A stretch of 64,000 nucleotides of DNA from Butyricimonas synergistica DSM 23225 (GCF_000379665.1 NZ_KB903359.1:1517340-1581339), one strand, 5' to 3'; numbered from the stretch's first letter, positions 43,592 through 51,506 are shown. The notes: generated by a model from the sequence alone, not told the origin. Made by a program: numbers and translations.

Positions 43592-45091
43592 ATGGCTATC
43601 ATCAATTCCATCATATCCATGTTCTCGTCAAAGCGATTAGCGCAGATCGAATTTTTCAAGACGAATCCCATACAGGTACAACGTGACACGCTGGACGAAC
43701 TACTCCGCGTAGCAGCCAACACCGAGTACGGGCAGAAATACGACTTTGCCTCCATCCTCACCGCGGAACAATACCGGGAACGGTTGCCGATTATCCATTA
43801 CGAAGAACTGGCTCCCTATTCCGAGCGCCTGATGAACGGCGAGCAGAACTTGCTGTGGCCGGAAGCCATCACGTGGTTTGCCAAATCGTCCGGCACGACT
43901 GCCGCTAAAAGCAAATTCATCCCCGTGAGCAAAACCGCCCTCGAAGAATGCCATTTCCGGGGAGGCAAGGATGCCATAGCCATCTTCAATAACCTCTACC
44001 CCGACTCCCAGGCTTTCAACGGCAAGACACTGGCTCTCGGCGGCAGCAGCGAGGTGTCCCGAACGAACAACAATTGCCGCTACGGAGACCTTTCCGCCAT
44101 CCTGATCTCGAACACCCCATTTTGGGCAAACATGATGAAAACCCCCGACCAGTCCATCATGCTCATGAGCCAGTGGGAAGAAAAAATAGAGAAGATATGC
44201 GAAACCACCATCAAGGAGGACGTGCGCTGCCTGGCGGGAGTTCCCTCGTGGTTCCTGACGCTTATCAACCGGATCCTCGAGCGCACGGGCAAAGCCAACC
44301 TCCACGAGGTGTGGCCCAACCTCGAACTTTTCATCCACGGGGGTATCAACTTCACCCCCTACCGCGAACAGTACAAGCGGCTATTGCCCGACCCAAAAAT
44401 GAAATATCTCGAAACGTACAACGCCTCCGAGGGATTCTTCGGCTTGCAGGACGACCCCGTCGACACGTCGATGCTGCTCATGCTTGACTATGGCGTGTAC
44501 TACGAGTTCGTGCCCACGAGCGAACTCGGCAAACCCCGCCCGAAAGCGCTGTTGCTGGAAGAAGTCGAAACCGGGGTAAACTACGCTATCGTTATCTCCA
44601 CCAACGGCGGGCTGTGGCGCTACATGATCGGCGACACCGTACAATTCACCTCCACCCGCCCCTACAAGTTCAAGATCACCGGGCGCACGAAACTATTCAT
44701 CAACGCCTTCGGCGAGGAACTCATCATCGACAACGCCATCGAGGCGCTTCACCGGGCGTGCGAACAGACGGGAGCCACCGTGCTTCATTTCACCGCCGCC
44801 CCCGTCTTCATGCAGGAAAACAAAAAAGGTGCCCACGAGTGGATTATCGAGTTTGGCACACCACCCTCCGACCCGGAAAGTTTTGCCGACCTACTCGACC
44901 AAGAACTACAACACGTGAATTCCGACTATGAGGCCAAACGCCTCTTGTCGCTCCAACGCCTCATCCTCCACGTTGCCCGCCCGAACCTTTTCACCGACTG
45001 GCTGAAAGAAAAAGGCAAACTCGGCGGGCAAAACAAAGTGCCGCAACTGTGGAACGACCGCACGCACATCGACGAATTGCTTAAAATGTGA
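43592..45091 (+). CDS. GH3 auxin-responsive promoter family acyl-adenylating protein
   Basis: A 499-residue protein of the GH3 branch of the acyl-adenylate-forming superfamily. It shows the ATP motif SSGTTAAKSKFIPVS near 100-115, TYNASEGFFGLQ in the centre, MLDYGVYYEFVP and YMIGDTVQFTSTRPYKFKITGRTKLFINAFGEE. Plant GH3 proteins conjugate amino acids to acyl acids; the bacterial substrate is unknown. Its 3' end overlaps a convergent gene by 11 bp. Confidence 0.92.
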   Translation: MAIINSIISMFSSKRLAQIEFFKTNPIQVQRDTLDELLRVAANTEYGQKYDFASILTAEQYRERLPIIHYEELAPYSERLMNGEQNLLWPEAITWFAKSSGTTAAKSKFIPVSKTALEECHFRGGKDAIAIFNNLYPDSQAFNGKTLALGGSSEVSRTNNNCRYGDLSAILISNTPFWANMMKTPDQSIMLMSQWEEKIEKICETTIKEDVRCLAGVPSWFLTLINRILERTGKANLHEVWPNLELFIHGGINFTPYREQYKRLLPDPKMKYLETYNASEGFFGLQDDPVDTSMLLMLDYGVYYEFVPTSELGKPRPKALLLEEVETGVNYAIVISTNGGLWRYMIGDTVQFTSTRPYKFKITGRTKLFINAFGEELIIDNAIEALHRACEQTGATVLHFTAAPVFMQENKKGAHEWIIEFGTPPSDPESFADLLDQELQHVNSDYEAKRLLSLQRLILHVARPNLFTDWLKEKGKLGGQNKVPQLWNDRTHIDELLKM

Positions 45092-45740
45092 TAGGAATCA
45101 CGCGGGCATACTGGCTAGGCGAGAACGCCCCGTGATCCACCCGCTCGAAAAAGATGTACACGTGGGCGCTCCGCCCTATCGACCCGTCCAACGTGAACTC
45201 ACCCCGCAAATCACCGCGGCACCCCGTGACGTCGAGTGCCAAGCGGGGCGAACGCACCCGGTCGTCGTACAGCAACCCCACCCGCATCACGTCCATCCGG
45301 GCTGCCGAACTCCAGTCCCGCTCCTCGCTCCACGTCACCACACAACGGTTCCCTTCCCACTCCACCTTTATCTCCCGGGGCAAATCCAACACCCCCTCCG
45401 AGAAACGCAACTTCTCGAAATCCACCATCTCTCCCTGCCCGTTGAAACAAGCACAATTCAACGAATGGAACAAATTCACCGCCGACATCTCCCTCGCCAC
45501 TCCCGCCAACTTCCACGCGTCCGCCGACACCTGTTTCGCGTACTCCCTGTAAAACCGCTGCACCGCCGCAAAGCGAGCCATCGCCTCCCGCTGCTTCGGC
45601 GTGGGACCCTCCGTGTCCCGCTTCCGCTTCTTGCCGGGAATGGCGTACCGCCGCACGCACAACTCCCCGTTCCGCTCGTAGTAAATCACGTTGCCGTGCC
45701 TTCCCACGACAATACCCTTGAAAAAATCCTTCACTTTCAT
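45081..45740 (-). CDS. DUF6266-like hypothetical protein
   Basis: A 219-residue protein without a recognised catalytic motif. GRHGNVIYYERNGELCVRRY at the N terminus and TPKQREAMARFAAVQRF resemble the DUF6266 pattern of the neighbour at 45.8 kb, followed by a beta-rich half. I start at the ATG at 45740; an in-frame upstream ATG at 45764 adds 8 residues. Convergent with the GH3-type gene with an 11-bp overlap. Function unknown. Confidence 0.68.
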   Translation of the reverse strand: MKVKDFFKGIVVGRHGNVIYYERNGELCVRRYAIPGKKRKRDTEGPTPKQREAMARFAAVQRFYREYAKQVSADAWKLAGVAREMSAVNLFHSLNCACFNGQGEMVDFEKLRFSEGVLDLPREIKVEWEGNRCVVTWSEERDWSSAARMDVMRVGLLYDDRVRSPRLALDVTGCRGDLRGEFTLDGSIGRSAHVYIFFERVDHGAFSPSQYARVIPITF

Positions 45741-45782
45741 GACAATACATTTTATATGAAACAAAATCTTATCTTCTATAAA

Positions 45783-45825
45783 AAAGGAAGGAGTATTCCC
45801 CGTGGGGACACTCCCTCCCGCCGGT
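45783..45825 (-). terminator. Terminator-like hairpin between the two DUF6266-type genes
   Basis: On the minus strand GGAGTGTCCCC pairs with GGGGAATACTCC (one mismatch) and the outer arms GGAGG/CCTTCC extend the stem; TTTTTT follows. It should end transcription of the 45828-46466 gene. Confidence 0.75.
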
Positions 45826-45827
45826 CA

Positions 45828-46466
45828 TCAATTACCGGCTTCCACTTCCATGTACAACGACTTGGAAGCCTCTTTCCCATCATCGCTCACCGCGAAAACG
45901 TAAACGACCACCTCGTCGCGGTTCCACCTTTTCGGCAGAACCGCCGAGGTCGATCCGCTCTCGCCCCTCGCCCGAAGCTTCACCAGGCGGCTCACCTCCA
46001 GGCTCCGCTCCAGCAACACGGCGTACACCTGGTCGCTGGCGTTACAGCCCTCATCCTCCCCCTCGCTCTCCTGCTCGAACAGGAACTTTCCCGTGGCGGC
46101 ATTATACGTCACCGTAACCTCCGGCACCATCAAGCCCCCGTTCGCACACATCACCCGCTCGTAATCCACCACGATCACCTTCTCCTCCACCGAGCAGGCA
46201 TCCTTGTTCAATTGATGAAACGCGTTCCTCGGCGACAGCCTCCTCTTGCGTTGAGGGAAGCCAATCCCGACCGCGGGACGCAACATCCGCGACAAATGAG
46301 CCACCGCACCAAACTTCGCCCTTTGCTCCACCGCTGCCGGTGAATCGGACACTTTCCTCTCCTCACCTTTCCGGCGAGCGATGTTATCACTGTATCGCAT
46401 GTAATACGATACCTTACCTACGGAGCCAATCAAGGCTCCCATCATGTCTGGAAAAATTTTTCCCAT
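45828..46466 (-). CDS. DUF6266 family protein
   Basis: A 212-residue protein with the DUF6266 layout: MGKIFPDMMGALIGSVGKVSYYMRYSDNIARRK, then SPAAVEQRAKFGAVAHLSRMLRPAVGIGF, and beta-rich Ig/fibronectin-like halves (VTVTYNAATGKFLF, DEVVVYVFAVSDDGKEAS). The family is widespread in Bacteroidetes, often in several copies, with no known function. No signal peptide is obvious. Confidence 0.82.
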   Translation of the reverse strand: MGKIFPDMMGALIGSVGKVSYYMRYSDNIARRKGEERKVSDSPAAVEQRAKFGAVAHLSRMLRPAVGIGFPQRKRRLSPRNAFHQLNKDACSVEEKVIVVDYERVMCANGGLMVPEVTVTYNAATGKFLFEQESEGEDEGCNASDQVYAVLLERSLEVSRLVKLRARGESGSTSAVLPKRWNRDEVVVYVFAVSDDGKEASKSLYMEVEAGN

Positions 46467-46902
46467 AACAATACAAGTTTTTTTTGGTTAATATTAATTT
46501 TGTGGTAGGTTATTTTATCGGGAGTTTTCCTACCGATCTTTTCTCTACCTAAACGTATATATGTCGACAATATGGGTTAATGTATATGCTTTTTATAAAA
46601 ACAACACACTTCAATGAGACAACCCGATTAATATTTGTATTTTTTAATATAATTAAGAATTATTGAACACCAATAACCGAAAAATTTAACATGACAACCA
46701 AAAATATTTAACTTCTAATTAGTAAATTTAAATCATCAAATCAAGCAATTTAAGTTAAATATAGTTATTATTTTAAATAATATATATAATAACAGGGATC
46801 AAAAAAACACGTGAAATCAACACCATTTTCCCACGAAAAAACTATATTTTTACAATCAGCAACAATCCCACATGGGGTAAACGTTTATTTCTAAAAAAAG
46901 CG
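46467..46902. other. AT-rich intergenic region
   Basis: About 440 bp, strongly A+T-rich, with no plausible ORF or strong hairpin, lying between the divergent DUF6266 gene and the candidate RNA promoter. Base composition is clearly lower in G+C than the flanking genes. Confidence 0.6.
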
Positions 46903-46910
46903 TATATTTG
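46903..46910 (+). promoter_or_regulatory. -7 box TATATTTG ahead of candidate structured RNA
   Basis: TATATTTG matches TAnnTTTG. Transcription would start near 46917, 270 bp before the next gene, leaving a long non-coding leader or a separate RNA. Confidence 0.58.
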
Positions 46911-46916
46911 CGATGC

Positions 46917-47140
46917 CAACCTTATGGTTTAGCAGACATATACGTTTAAACGGAAGCGTTTAAACTTGTTCTCATTGATAAATCTGACAAATTTTTCCGA
47001 AGAGAGAACAAGTGAATGCTCTTGCGTATGTATGCACATATCGTGTCATATACGGCGTGGGATTGTTGCTTGTTTTACTCTTCAAGGCTTTGTCAGAGCC
47101 CATCAATGGAAATAAGCTTACAATATCCACGCCTTCCTTT
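46917..47140 (+). ncRNA. Candidate structured RNA or long structured 5' leader
   Basis: Four successive helices can be drawn: AACC-TTAT-GGTT (46918-46930); GTTTAAAC-GGAAGC-GTTTAAAC (46944-46965); ACTTGTTCTC (46964-46973) with GAGAACAAGT (47004-47013), a perfect 10-bp stem; and a 16-bp interrupted stem pairing 47054-47071 (GGCGTGG, ATTGT, GCTT) with 47114-47133 (AAGC, ACAAT, CCACGCC), enclosing a small GGCT/AGCC hairpin. A TATATTTG box lies just upstream and a CTTCCTTTTG stretch just after. I do not recognise the RNA family. Confidence 0.45.
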
Positions 47141-47186
47141 TGAAACAAAAATTCCTTTGGGATATTGAGGAAACCGAGTCGAAAAT

Positions 47187-48158
47187 ATGGCAAACATAAA
47201 CATGTACAGGCAAGCCGTGGCAAACAACATCTTGCTGGAAACCTATCCCTTTCCCTCGGAGCTGGGCATGGAAGCCTACCTGATGGACAATCCCCGCATC
47301 CTCAGTTTCTCGGAAAACAAGAACACGGATTTTCCCAAAATCATCGACTGCGAGATAACCCTGAAAGAATGCAAAGAATCCGGCAACGGGCGCATCGACA
47401 TCCTCGTGCAATACGACAAGCACACGTTCGGCATCGTGGAACTGAAGAAACACGCAATTGACTACAAAGCGCTACGCCAATTATGCGACTACCTTTGCGA
47501 GAAAGAACAAATCATCAAAGGATTAAGAAACCTCGACATCATAACGGACGACATCGAGGATTCCCAGGTCAAATTCATCGGCGGGCTCGCCGGTTCCCGT
47601 CTTGATGCCGGGCTCGAGAACGAACTCCCCCTGACAAAAGGCATCAAAGAGGACCAATTCTCTCGCTTCCCGGGAGAGGAATACCCACCGGAGAAATGCG
47701 AAAAACTGAAAAACATCCCCATACACGCCATCACGATGAACAGGTTCCGCAATAGCGCAACAAACGAAATCTTCGTCCTTGCGGACACCTACATCAAGGA
47801 AAAAGCCGAAGGCAAAGACTACACGAAATACCGCTTCGACGGGAACATCTACAATAAATCGAAACTGGTGCATTCCGTCGTGAAAAAATACGTCACGCTA
47901 CAACCCTCGCTACCGACTATCAGTGAACTGGAAAACGTTTTCCCCTATTCACTGCAAGGCACACCCTCGTTCGGGGTATTCAAACCCATCGACATCGCCT
48001 TGAAAAAAGGGAACGTGTACTATTATATCAAAGACGACCAGCAAATCCCCCTTGCCGACGGCATCATCGCGACATGCAAACAATGGAGAGTCGACAACAT
48101 CATCCGCTTCATCGAACAAGCCGAAAAACTCGGTTATGAAATTTCTGAAGTCGAATAA
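47187..48158 (+). CDS. PD-(D/E)XK-like nuclease-domain protein
   Basis: A 323-residue protein. GRIDILVQYDKHTFGIVELKK fits the PD-(D/E)XK core, with Asp71, Glu85 and Lys87 in the right spacing (D-x13-ExK), so a nuclease is likely. The C-terminal 75 residues (SELENVFPYSLQGTPSFGVF through LADGIIATCKQWRVDNIIRFIEQAEKLGY) form a small domain I have seen at the ends of Bacteroidetes restriction-type proteins. It is followed 16 bp later by a coiled-coil membrane protein. A DNA-targeting or defence role is inference. Confidence 0.7.
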   Translation: MANINMYRQAVANNILLETYPFPSELGMEAYLMDNPRILSFSENKNTDFPKIIDCEITLKECKESGNGRIDILVQYDKHTFGIVELKKHAIDYKALRQLCDYLCEKEQIIKGLRNLDIITDDIEDSQVKFIGGLAGSRLDAGLENELPLTKGIKEDQFSRFPGEEYPPEKCEKLKNIPIHAITMNRFRNSATNEIFVLADTYIKEKAEGKDYTKYRFDGNIYNKSKLVHSVVKKYVTLQPSLPTISELENVFPYSLQGTPSFGVFKPIDIALKKGNVYYYIKDDQQIPLADGIIATCKQWRVDNIIRFIEQAEKLGYEISEVE

Positions 48159-48174
48159 TCAAAAAATAAACATC

Positions 48175-48771
48175 ATGGGATTCAGCAAATCATTCTTCAA
48201 CCAACTGGGACGCGACACCGGCAGAGCCGTATCCAACGCCCTATACAAAGATAGACACGCTATCGTTTACCGGAGAGTCGGGGATAAAAGCAAACAGGAA
48301 GCGGCAAAAACCGAACTAAAATTAACTGAACAAAAATTAGAACTAGAACGGGAACTACGCCAACAAGAACGTCAAGAAGCACGCCTGAACAGGCTTAGCG
48401 GGAAAATAGAACAGAAAATAGAACAAATCCACTCGCTCGAAATCCCGGAAGACAAACCGGCACTACTCCACACCTTGAACGAGCTGATTTACTTGCTAAA
48501 AGCCAATTCATGGGATTCGACACGGGACAGCGAAGCAGAAGACGCACTCGTCAACCGTTACGCCGACACCATCTTGGCAAAATACGAGCATGCCCTAATC
48601 ACACTCGGAACCTATTTCCCGGAAGACCCTAGTTTAACTTACTACAGTCAACAACTAAAAACCTTTAGAAAAAACAGATTCTGGGGAAAATACAAAATGT
48701 TCGTTATAGGAATTCTAGTAATCTTAGGCTCCCCACTATTCTTTTATATTATCCATCTATTGGACAAATAA
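48175..48771 (+). CDS. Coiled-coil protein with C-terminal transmembrane anchor (copy 1)
   Basis: A 198-residue protein, function unrecognised. N-terminal GFSKSFFNQLGRDTGRAVSN, a charged coiled coil (about 45-95, many Glu/Gln/Lys/Arg), a conserved core (IHSLEIPEDKPALLHTLNELIYLLKANSW, RYADTILAKYEHAL), then one C-terminal helix (about 176-196) that would anchor it in the membrane with the bulk in the cytoplasm. The ATG at 48175 follows the nuclease stop by 16 bp; the in-frame ATG at 48052 lies inside the nuclease gene. Paralogue of the next gene. Confidence 0.65.
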   Translation: MGFSKSFFNQLGRDTGRAVSNALYKDRHAIVYRRVGDKSKQEAAKTELKLTEQKLELERELRQQERQEARLNRLSGKIEQKIEQIHSLEIPEDKPALLHTLNELIYLLKANSWDSTRDSEAEDALVNRYADTILAKYEHALITLGTYFPEDPSLTYYSQQLKTFRKNRFWGKYKMFVIGILVILGSPLFFYIIHLLDK

Positions 48772-48780
48772 ATAATTTTT

Positions 48781-48843
48781 AGTAGAGAGCCGAAAAAGTC
48801 AGTTATGAAATTTCTGAAATTGAACAATTAAATACACGATACC
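48781..48843 (+). pseudogene. Fossil of the nuclease 3' end upstream of copy 2
   Basis: Bases 48788-48832 (AGCCGAAAAAGTCAGTTATG, then AAATTTCTGAAATTGAACAA) closely match the nuclease end at about 48119-48160. Translated, EKVSYEISEIEQ mirrors EKLGYEISEVE. This is a remnant left by tandem duplication of the nuclease end plus the membrane-protein gene. Confidence 0.75.
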
Positions 48844-49359
48844 ATGAAAAGAATGAAAAAAGCCGAATTACAAGCCGAAAATTTAAAACTGGAAGACGAA
48901 TTACGAAAAATGCGAAAAATTGAACAACAAAAAACAGAACTACAAAGCGAAAATTTAAAACTGGAAGAAGAACTACAGAAAATACAAAAATTAGAACAAC
49001 CAATAGAGCAAATCCGCCAACTCGAAATCCCGGAAAACGTCCCTGCATTATGCCATACCTTGGATGATCTGATTTATCTGCTAAAAGCCAATTCATGGCA
49101 TGCAGTCTACGAAGCGAAAGAAGCAGACACCCTTGCCAACCGCTACGCAGACGCCATTCTGGCAAAATACGAGCAAGCACTTTTCATACTCGAAACCCGT
49201 TTCCCGACAGCCCCCGCTCTACCACGCTATCGCCAACAATTAAAAACATTCCGGAAAAACAAATTTTTCGGGAAATACAAGAAGCATATCCTGACAGCAT
49301 TAGCCTTCATCGGCTTAGCAGCAGTCGCACTCATCGCCAGTTTTTTAGAAAAAAAATAA
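48844..49359 (+). CDS. Coiled-coil protein with C-terminal transmembrane anchor (copy 2)
   Basis: A 171-residue paralogue of the preceding protein. It shares the core (IRQLEIPENVPALCHTLDDLIYLLKANSW, RYADAILAKYEQAL, LPRYRQQLKTFRKNKFFGKY) and the C-terminal helix (about 149-168), but lacks the N-terminal GFSKSFFNQLGRDTG segment and begins directly with a coiled coil in which a Lys/Leu/Glu-rich unit (ELQAENLKLEDEL / ELQSENLKLEEEL) is repeated. Function unknown. Confidence 0.65.
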   Translation: MKRMKKAELQAENLKLEDELRKMRKIEQQKTELQSENLKLEEELQKIQKLEQPIEQIRQLEIPENVPALCHTLDDLIYLLKANSWHAVYEAKEADTLANRYADAILAKYEQALFILETRFPTAPALPRYRQQLKTFRKNKFFGKYKKHILTALAFIGLAAVALIASFLEKK

Positions 49360-49439
49360 ATAACTTTTAAATTCAGCCAAAACAATTACGGACCAAACAA
49401 CATTATATAATAACGGTCTTTAAAAAAATAACATAAGAT

Positions 49440-49679
49440 ATGAGCAAAGAATTTTACAAGAAAAAACTAGTTGATTTGAGAGCAAAACTCGCAAAAGAAA
49501 AAGAAGACAAGAAGAAAGATAACGCACGCATAGCAGAGTACATCAAAAAAGCTTCACCAGCCTCCAAGGATAGCTACAAAAAACGCAAGATTGATGCCGC
49601 TGCATCGCATGATCGCAAAATTGAATCTCTAAAAAAAGAAATCGAACGAACAACAGAAGCCCTCAAACGCGCAAAATAA
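49440..49679 (+). CDS. Small lysine-rich coiled-coil protein
   Basis: A 79-residue, highly basic protein: MSKEFYKKKLVDLRAKLAKEK through a heptad-like helix, SPASKDSYKKRKIDAAASHDRKIESL, and a C-terminal helix rich in Lys/Glu. No known family recognised. It lies 80 bp after the membrane-protein copy 2 on the same strand and has a normal codon pattern, so I treat it as a real gene of the island. Confidence 0.55.
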   Translation: MSKEFYKKKLVDLRAKLAKEKEDKKKDNARIAEYIKKASPASKDSYKKRKIDAAASHDRKIESLKKEIERTTEALKRAK

Positions 49680-49763
49680 CACGTAGCCCGAGATCTCCGG
49701 ATCTCCACTCTGACTCCTCCCGCACTATCACGGCGGGGAAAAACTGATCACGAACTAACCACT

Positions 49764-49805
49764 AACTGATCATGAACTATCACGATAGTACATGATCAGT
49801 TAGAG
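49764..49805. repeat. 42-nt near-perfect palindrome
   Basis: CTAACTGATCATG-A-ACTATC-AC-GATAGT-A-CATGATCAGTTAG: 19 of 20 arm positions pair, with a 2-bp centre. No T run follows on either strand, so it is not a simple terminator. Confidence 0.75.
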
Positions 49806-49951
49806 ATTCGCTTTTCATCAGTTCACGGGTGCCATAATACCGCGAGAAGACCGCCTCATACCTCAGTCGACATGCTCCCATTTCCGATTCGAAAATTCCA
49901 CTCTACACGCGATTTATCTACAATAATAGAATCAAAATTCATAAATTTTAC

Positions 49952-49959
49952 TACATTTG
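49952..49959 (+). promoter_or_regulatory. -7 box TACATTTG for HU gene
   Basis: TACATTTG matches TAnnTTTG, about 100 bp before the ATG at 50059. Confidence 0.55.
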
Positions 49960-50058
49960 CACAGAGTGAATGGATTGGATAAATTTATGTACACAACATA
50001 GCAGGAGAACACTCGCTAGAGTACTAGAACTGTTATATAACTAAAATCAAATAGTAAA

Positions 50059-50322
50059 ATGAACAAGTTAGAATTAATTAAAACTGCCTCCGAAAAAAGT
50101 GGAGTATCACGGGCTGAAACAGCTAAAGTTTTAGCAGCTATTTTGGATACGATCAAAGAATCACTAAAAAATGACGAACCTGTACGTTTACAAGAATTAG
50201 GAACCTTCAACGTGAAAAATCAAAAAGCACGGAACGGTTACAACCCATCGTCCAAAAAAATGATGGTCATTCCCGCCAAGAAAGTCATTCGCTTTAACCC
50301 GAGCAAAAATATCGGAATTTAA
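50059..50322 (+). CDS. HU family DNA-binding protein
   Basis: An 87-residue nucleoid protein. MNKLELIKTASEKSGVSRAE matches the HU/IHF N-terminal helices; VRLQELGTFNVKNQKARNGYNPSSKKMMVIPAKKVIRFNPSKNI is the DNA-clasping arm and C terminus. It bends DNA and compacts the chromosome. Single gene with its own promoter and a strong terminator. Confidence 0.95.
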   Translation: MNKLELIKTASEKSGVSRAETAKVLAAILDTIKESLKNDEPVRLQELGTFNVKNQKARNGYNPSSKKMMVIPAKKVIRFNPSKNIGI

Positions 50323-50345
50323 TTCAATTCTGAATTTAAAGTAAA

Positions 50346-50392
50346 CGCCCCCTCTAATTCTCCCTGGCTCAGGGGAAATTAGAGGGGGCGTT
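50346..50392 (+). terminator. Strong terminator after HU gene
   Basis: CGCCCCCTCTAATT pairs perfectly with AATTAGAGGGGGCG (14 bp), with an inner CTCCC/GGGGA stem and a TGGCTCA loop. Only two T follow, but the stem is very stable and closes the transcription unit. Confidence 0.75.
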
Positions 50393-50457
50393 CAATTGCT
50401 AAATCCAAAATCTAAAATTTATACCCTCCATCTTTAAACTTTCCCTGCCCATCTTCG

Positions 50458-50465
50458 TATATTCG
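50458..50465 (+). promoter_or_regulatory. Possible -7 box TATATTCG for META lipoprotein gene
   Basis: TATATTCG deviates from TAnnTTTG by one base, 19 bp before the ATG at 50484. The same TAnnTTCG form precedes the DUF4268 and prfA genes. Confidence 0.38.
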
Positions 50466-50483
50466 CGTAAAAATAACACACAC

Positions 50484-51506
50484 ATGAAAAGAACAACTAT
50501 CCTAATGATGATCGCCACCGTCCTCGCTTTCGCGGGATGCAAAAGTAACAGTGGCAACCAAGCGGCATTGACCGCCAACGAGTGGCAACTGAAAGAGATG
50601 ACAACGAGCGAAGGGAAAGTAGCCCTTTCCGAGAGAGTTCCAACTATCCTCCTTACCGACACCAACACGATGTACGGTTTCGCCGGGTGTAACCGTTTCT
50701 TCGGGAAATACACCACCGAGGGCAACACGATCAAGCTGGAACCGGGAGGAATGACCATGATGGCATGTCCTGATCTGAAGTTTGAAGACCTGTTCGTGAA
50801 AGCTCTTGCCGCCATGACCTCTTACTCTATCGAGAACAGGGAACTGACATTCACCGACAAGGACAAGAAAATGACTCTTGTATTCAAGGTAAAAGAAGCC
50901 GATCAGAAAGTAGGCGTGGCAAATGACGCCCACGGGTGTAACGCCGCAGCGGGCTTCACGTGGTCGGAGGTGAAGAAAGACTGCATACGCCTGTTTGAAT
51001 CGGGTGTGCGTATGAACCCGGCAAACGATCCGGAAGCAACGACTTCCGCTTTTATCGTATTCTCGGCGGACTCCACGCAAGTGGAAGTATTCCTCCCGAA
51101 CGTGGAAAATCACCCGATCCTCGGCAGACGCAGCCTCCCGAAAGGCGGATACGCGTGGAACGTGGAAGATGACGACACCTACAACGTGCGCCAGGAGAAA
51201 GGCCTGTGGATCATCGAGCAACGGGCAAAGACCCTCTACACGGAAACCCCGAACAGCGTGATTAACGCCGTGTTCCAAGGCGGTGACGGCAAGACCAAAA
51301 TGCTCTACCAGGTAAACGTTACTTTCTACCCGAACGAGGAACTCGCCGTGGTTGCCCTTGACGACCAGACTTACGAGCTGCCGCAACAAGTGATGGCTTC
51401 CGGTTATCTTTACAAGAACGACCAAGTCAGCCTCATGGGCAAAGGCACCGAGGCAGAACTCACGCTCCCCGACGGGAAAGTGCTGAAGTTGCAAGAAAAG
51501 AAATAA
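50484..51506 (+). CDS. META domain-containing lipoprotein
   Basis: A 340-residue lipoprotein (signal ending VLAFAGC, Cys19). A META/HslJ domain occupies about 28-135: TANEWQLKEM, YGFAGCNRFFGKYTTEGNTIKL, MTMMACPDLKFEDLFVKAL. The second half begins with HGCNAAAGFTWSEVKKDCIRLFE, then a beta-rich domain of unknown class. HslJ-type proteins are linked to stress and antibiotic tolerance; the role here is unknown. Confidence 0.88.
   Translation: MKRTTILMMIATVLAFAGCKSNSGNQAALTANEWQLKEMTTSEGKVALSERVPTILLTDTNTMYGFAGCNRFFGKYTTEGNTIKLEPGGMTMMACPDLKFEDLFVKALAAMTSYSIENRELTFTDKDKKMTLVFKVKEADQKVGVANDAHGCNAAAGFTWSEVKKDCIRLFESGVRMNPANDPEATTSAFIVFSADSTQVEVFLPNVENHPILGRRSLPKGGYAWNVEDDDTYNVRQEKGLWIIEQRAKTLYTETPNSVINAVFQGGDGKTKMLYQVNVTFYPNEELAVVALDDQTYELPQQVMASGYLYKNDQVSLMGKGTEAELTLPDGKVLKLQEKK

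Larger units (their letters stand above)
49680..50058. other. 379-bp intergenic region with long palindrome and HU promoter
   Basis: Contains no credible ORF. It holds a 42-nt near-perfect palindrome (49764-49805), GATC-rich CTGATCACGAACTAACC words before it, and the HU gene -7 box TACATTTG at 49952-49959 with a leader of about 95 nt. Confidence 0.65.

Noticed and set aside
45132-46343. A 403-codon open frame antisense to the DUF6266-type genes
   Set aside because: Composition is His/Pro/Arg-rich and it crosses a terminator hairpin and two supported genes; a shadow frame.
46917-47140. Identification of the structured region as tmRNA, RNase P RNA or SRP RNA
   Set aside because: I see none of their conserved motifs (tag-reading frame, RNase P core GAGGAAAGTCC, SRP GGAA apical loop). 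A 6S-like RNA cannot be excluded but the helices do not show one central bubble.
46972-47223. An 83-codon minus-strand ORF over the candidate RNA
   Set aside because: Its start lies inside the nuclease gene and it covers the paired stems; composition is not protein-like.
48052-48174. Upstream start for the first coiled-coil membrane gene
   Set aside because: These 41 codons overlap the nuclease gene in another frame and are Ser/Asn-rich, unlike the paralogue; the ATG at 48175 is better.
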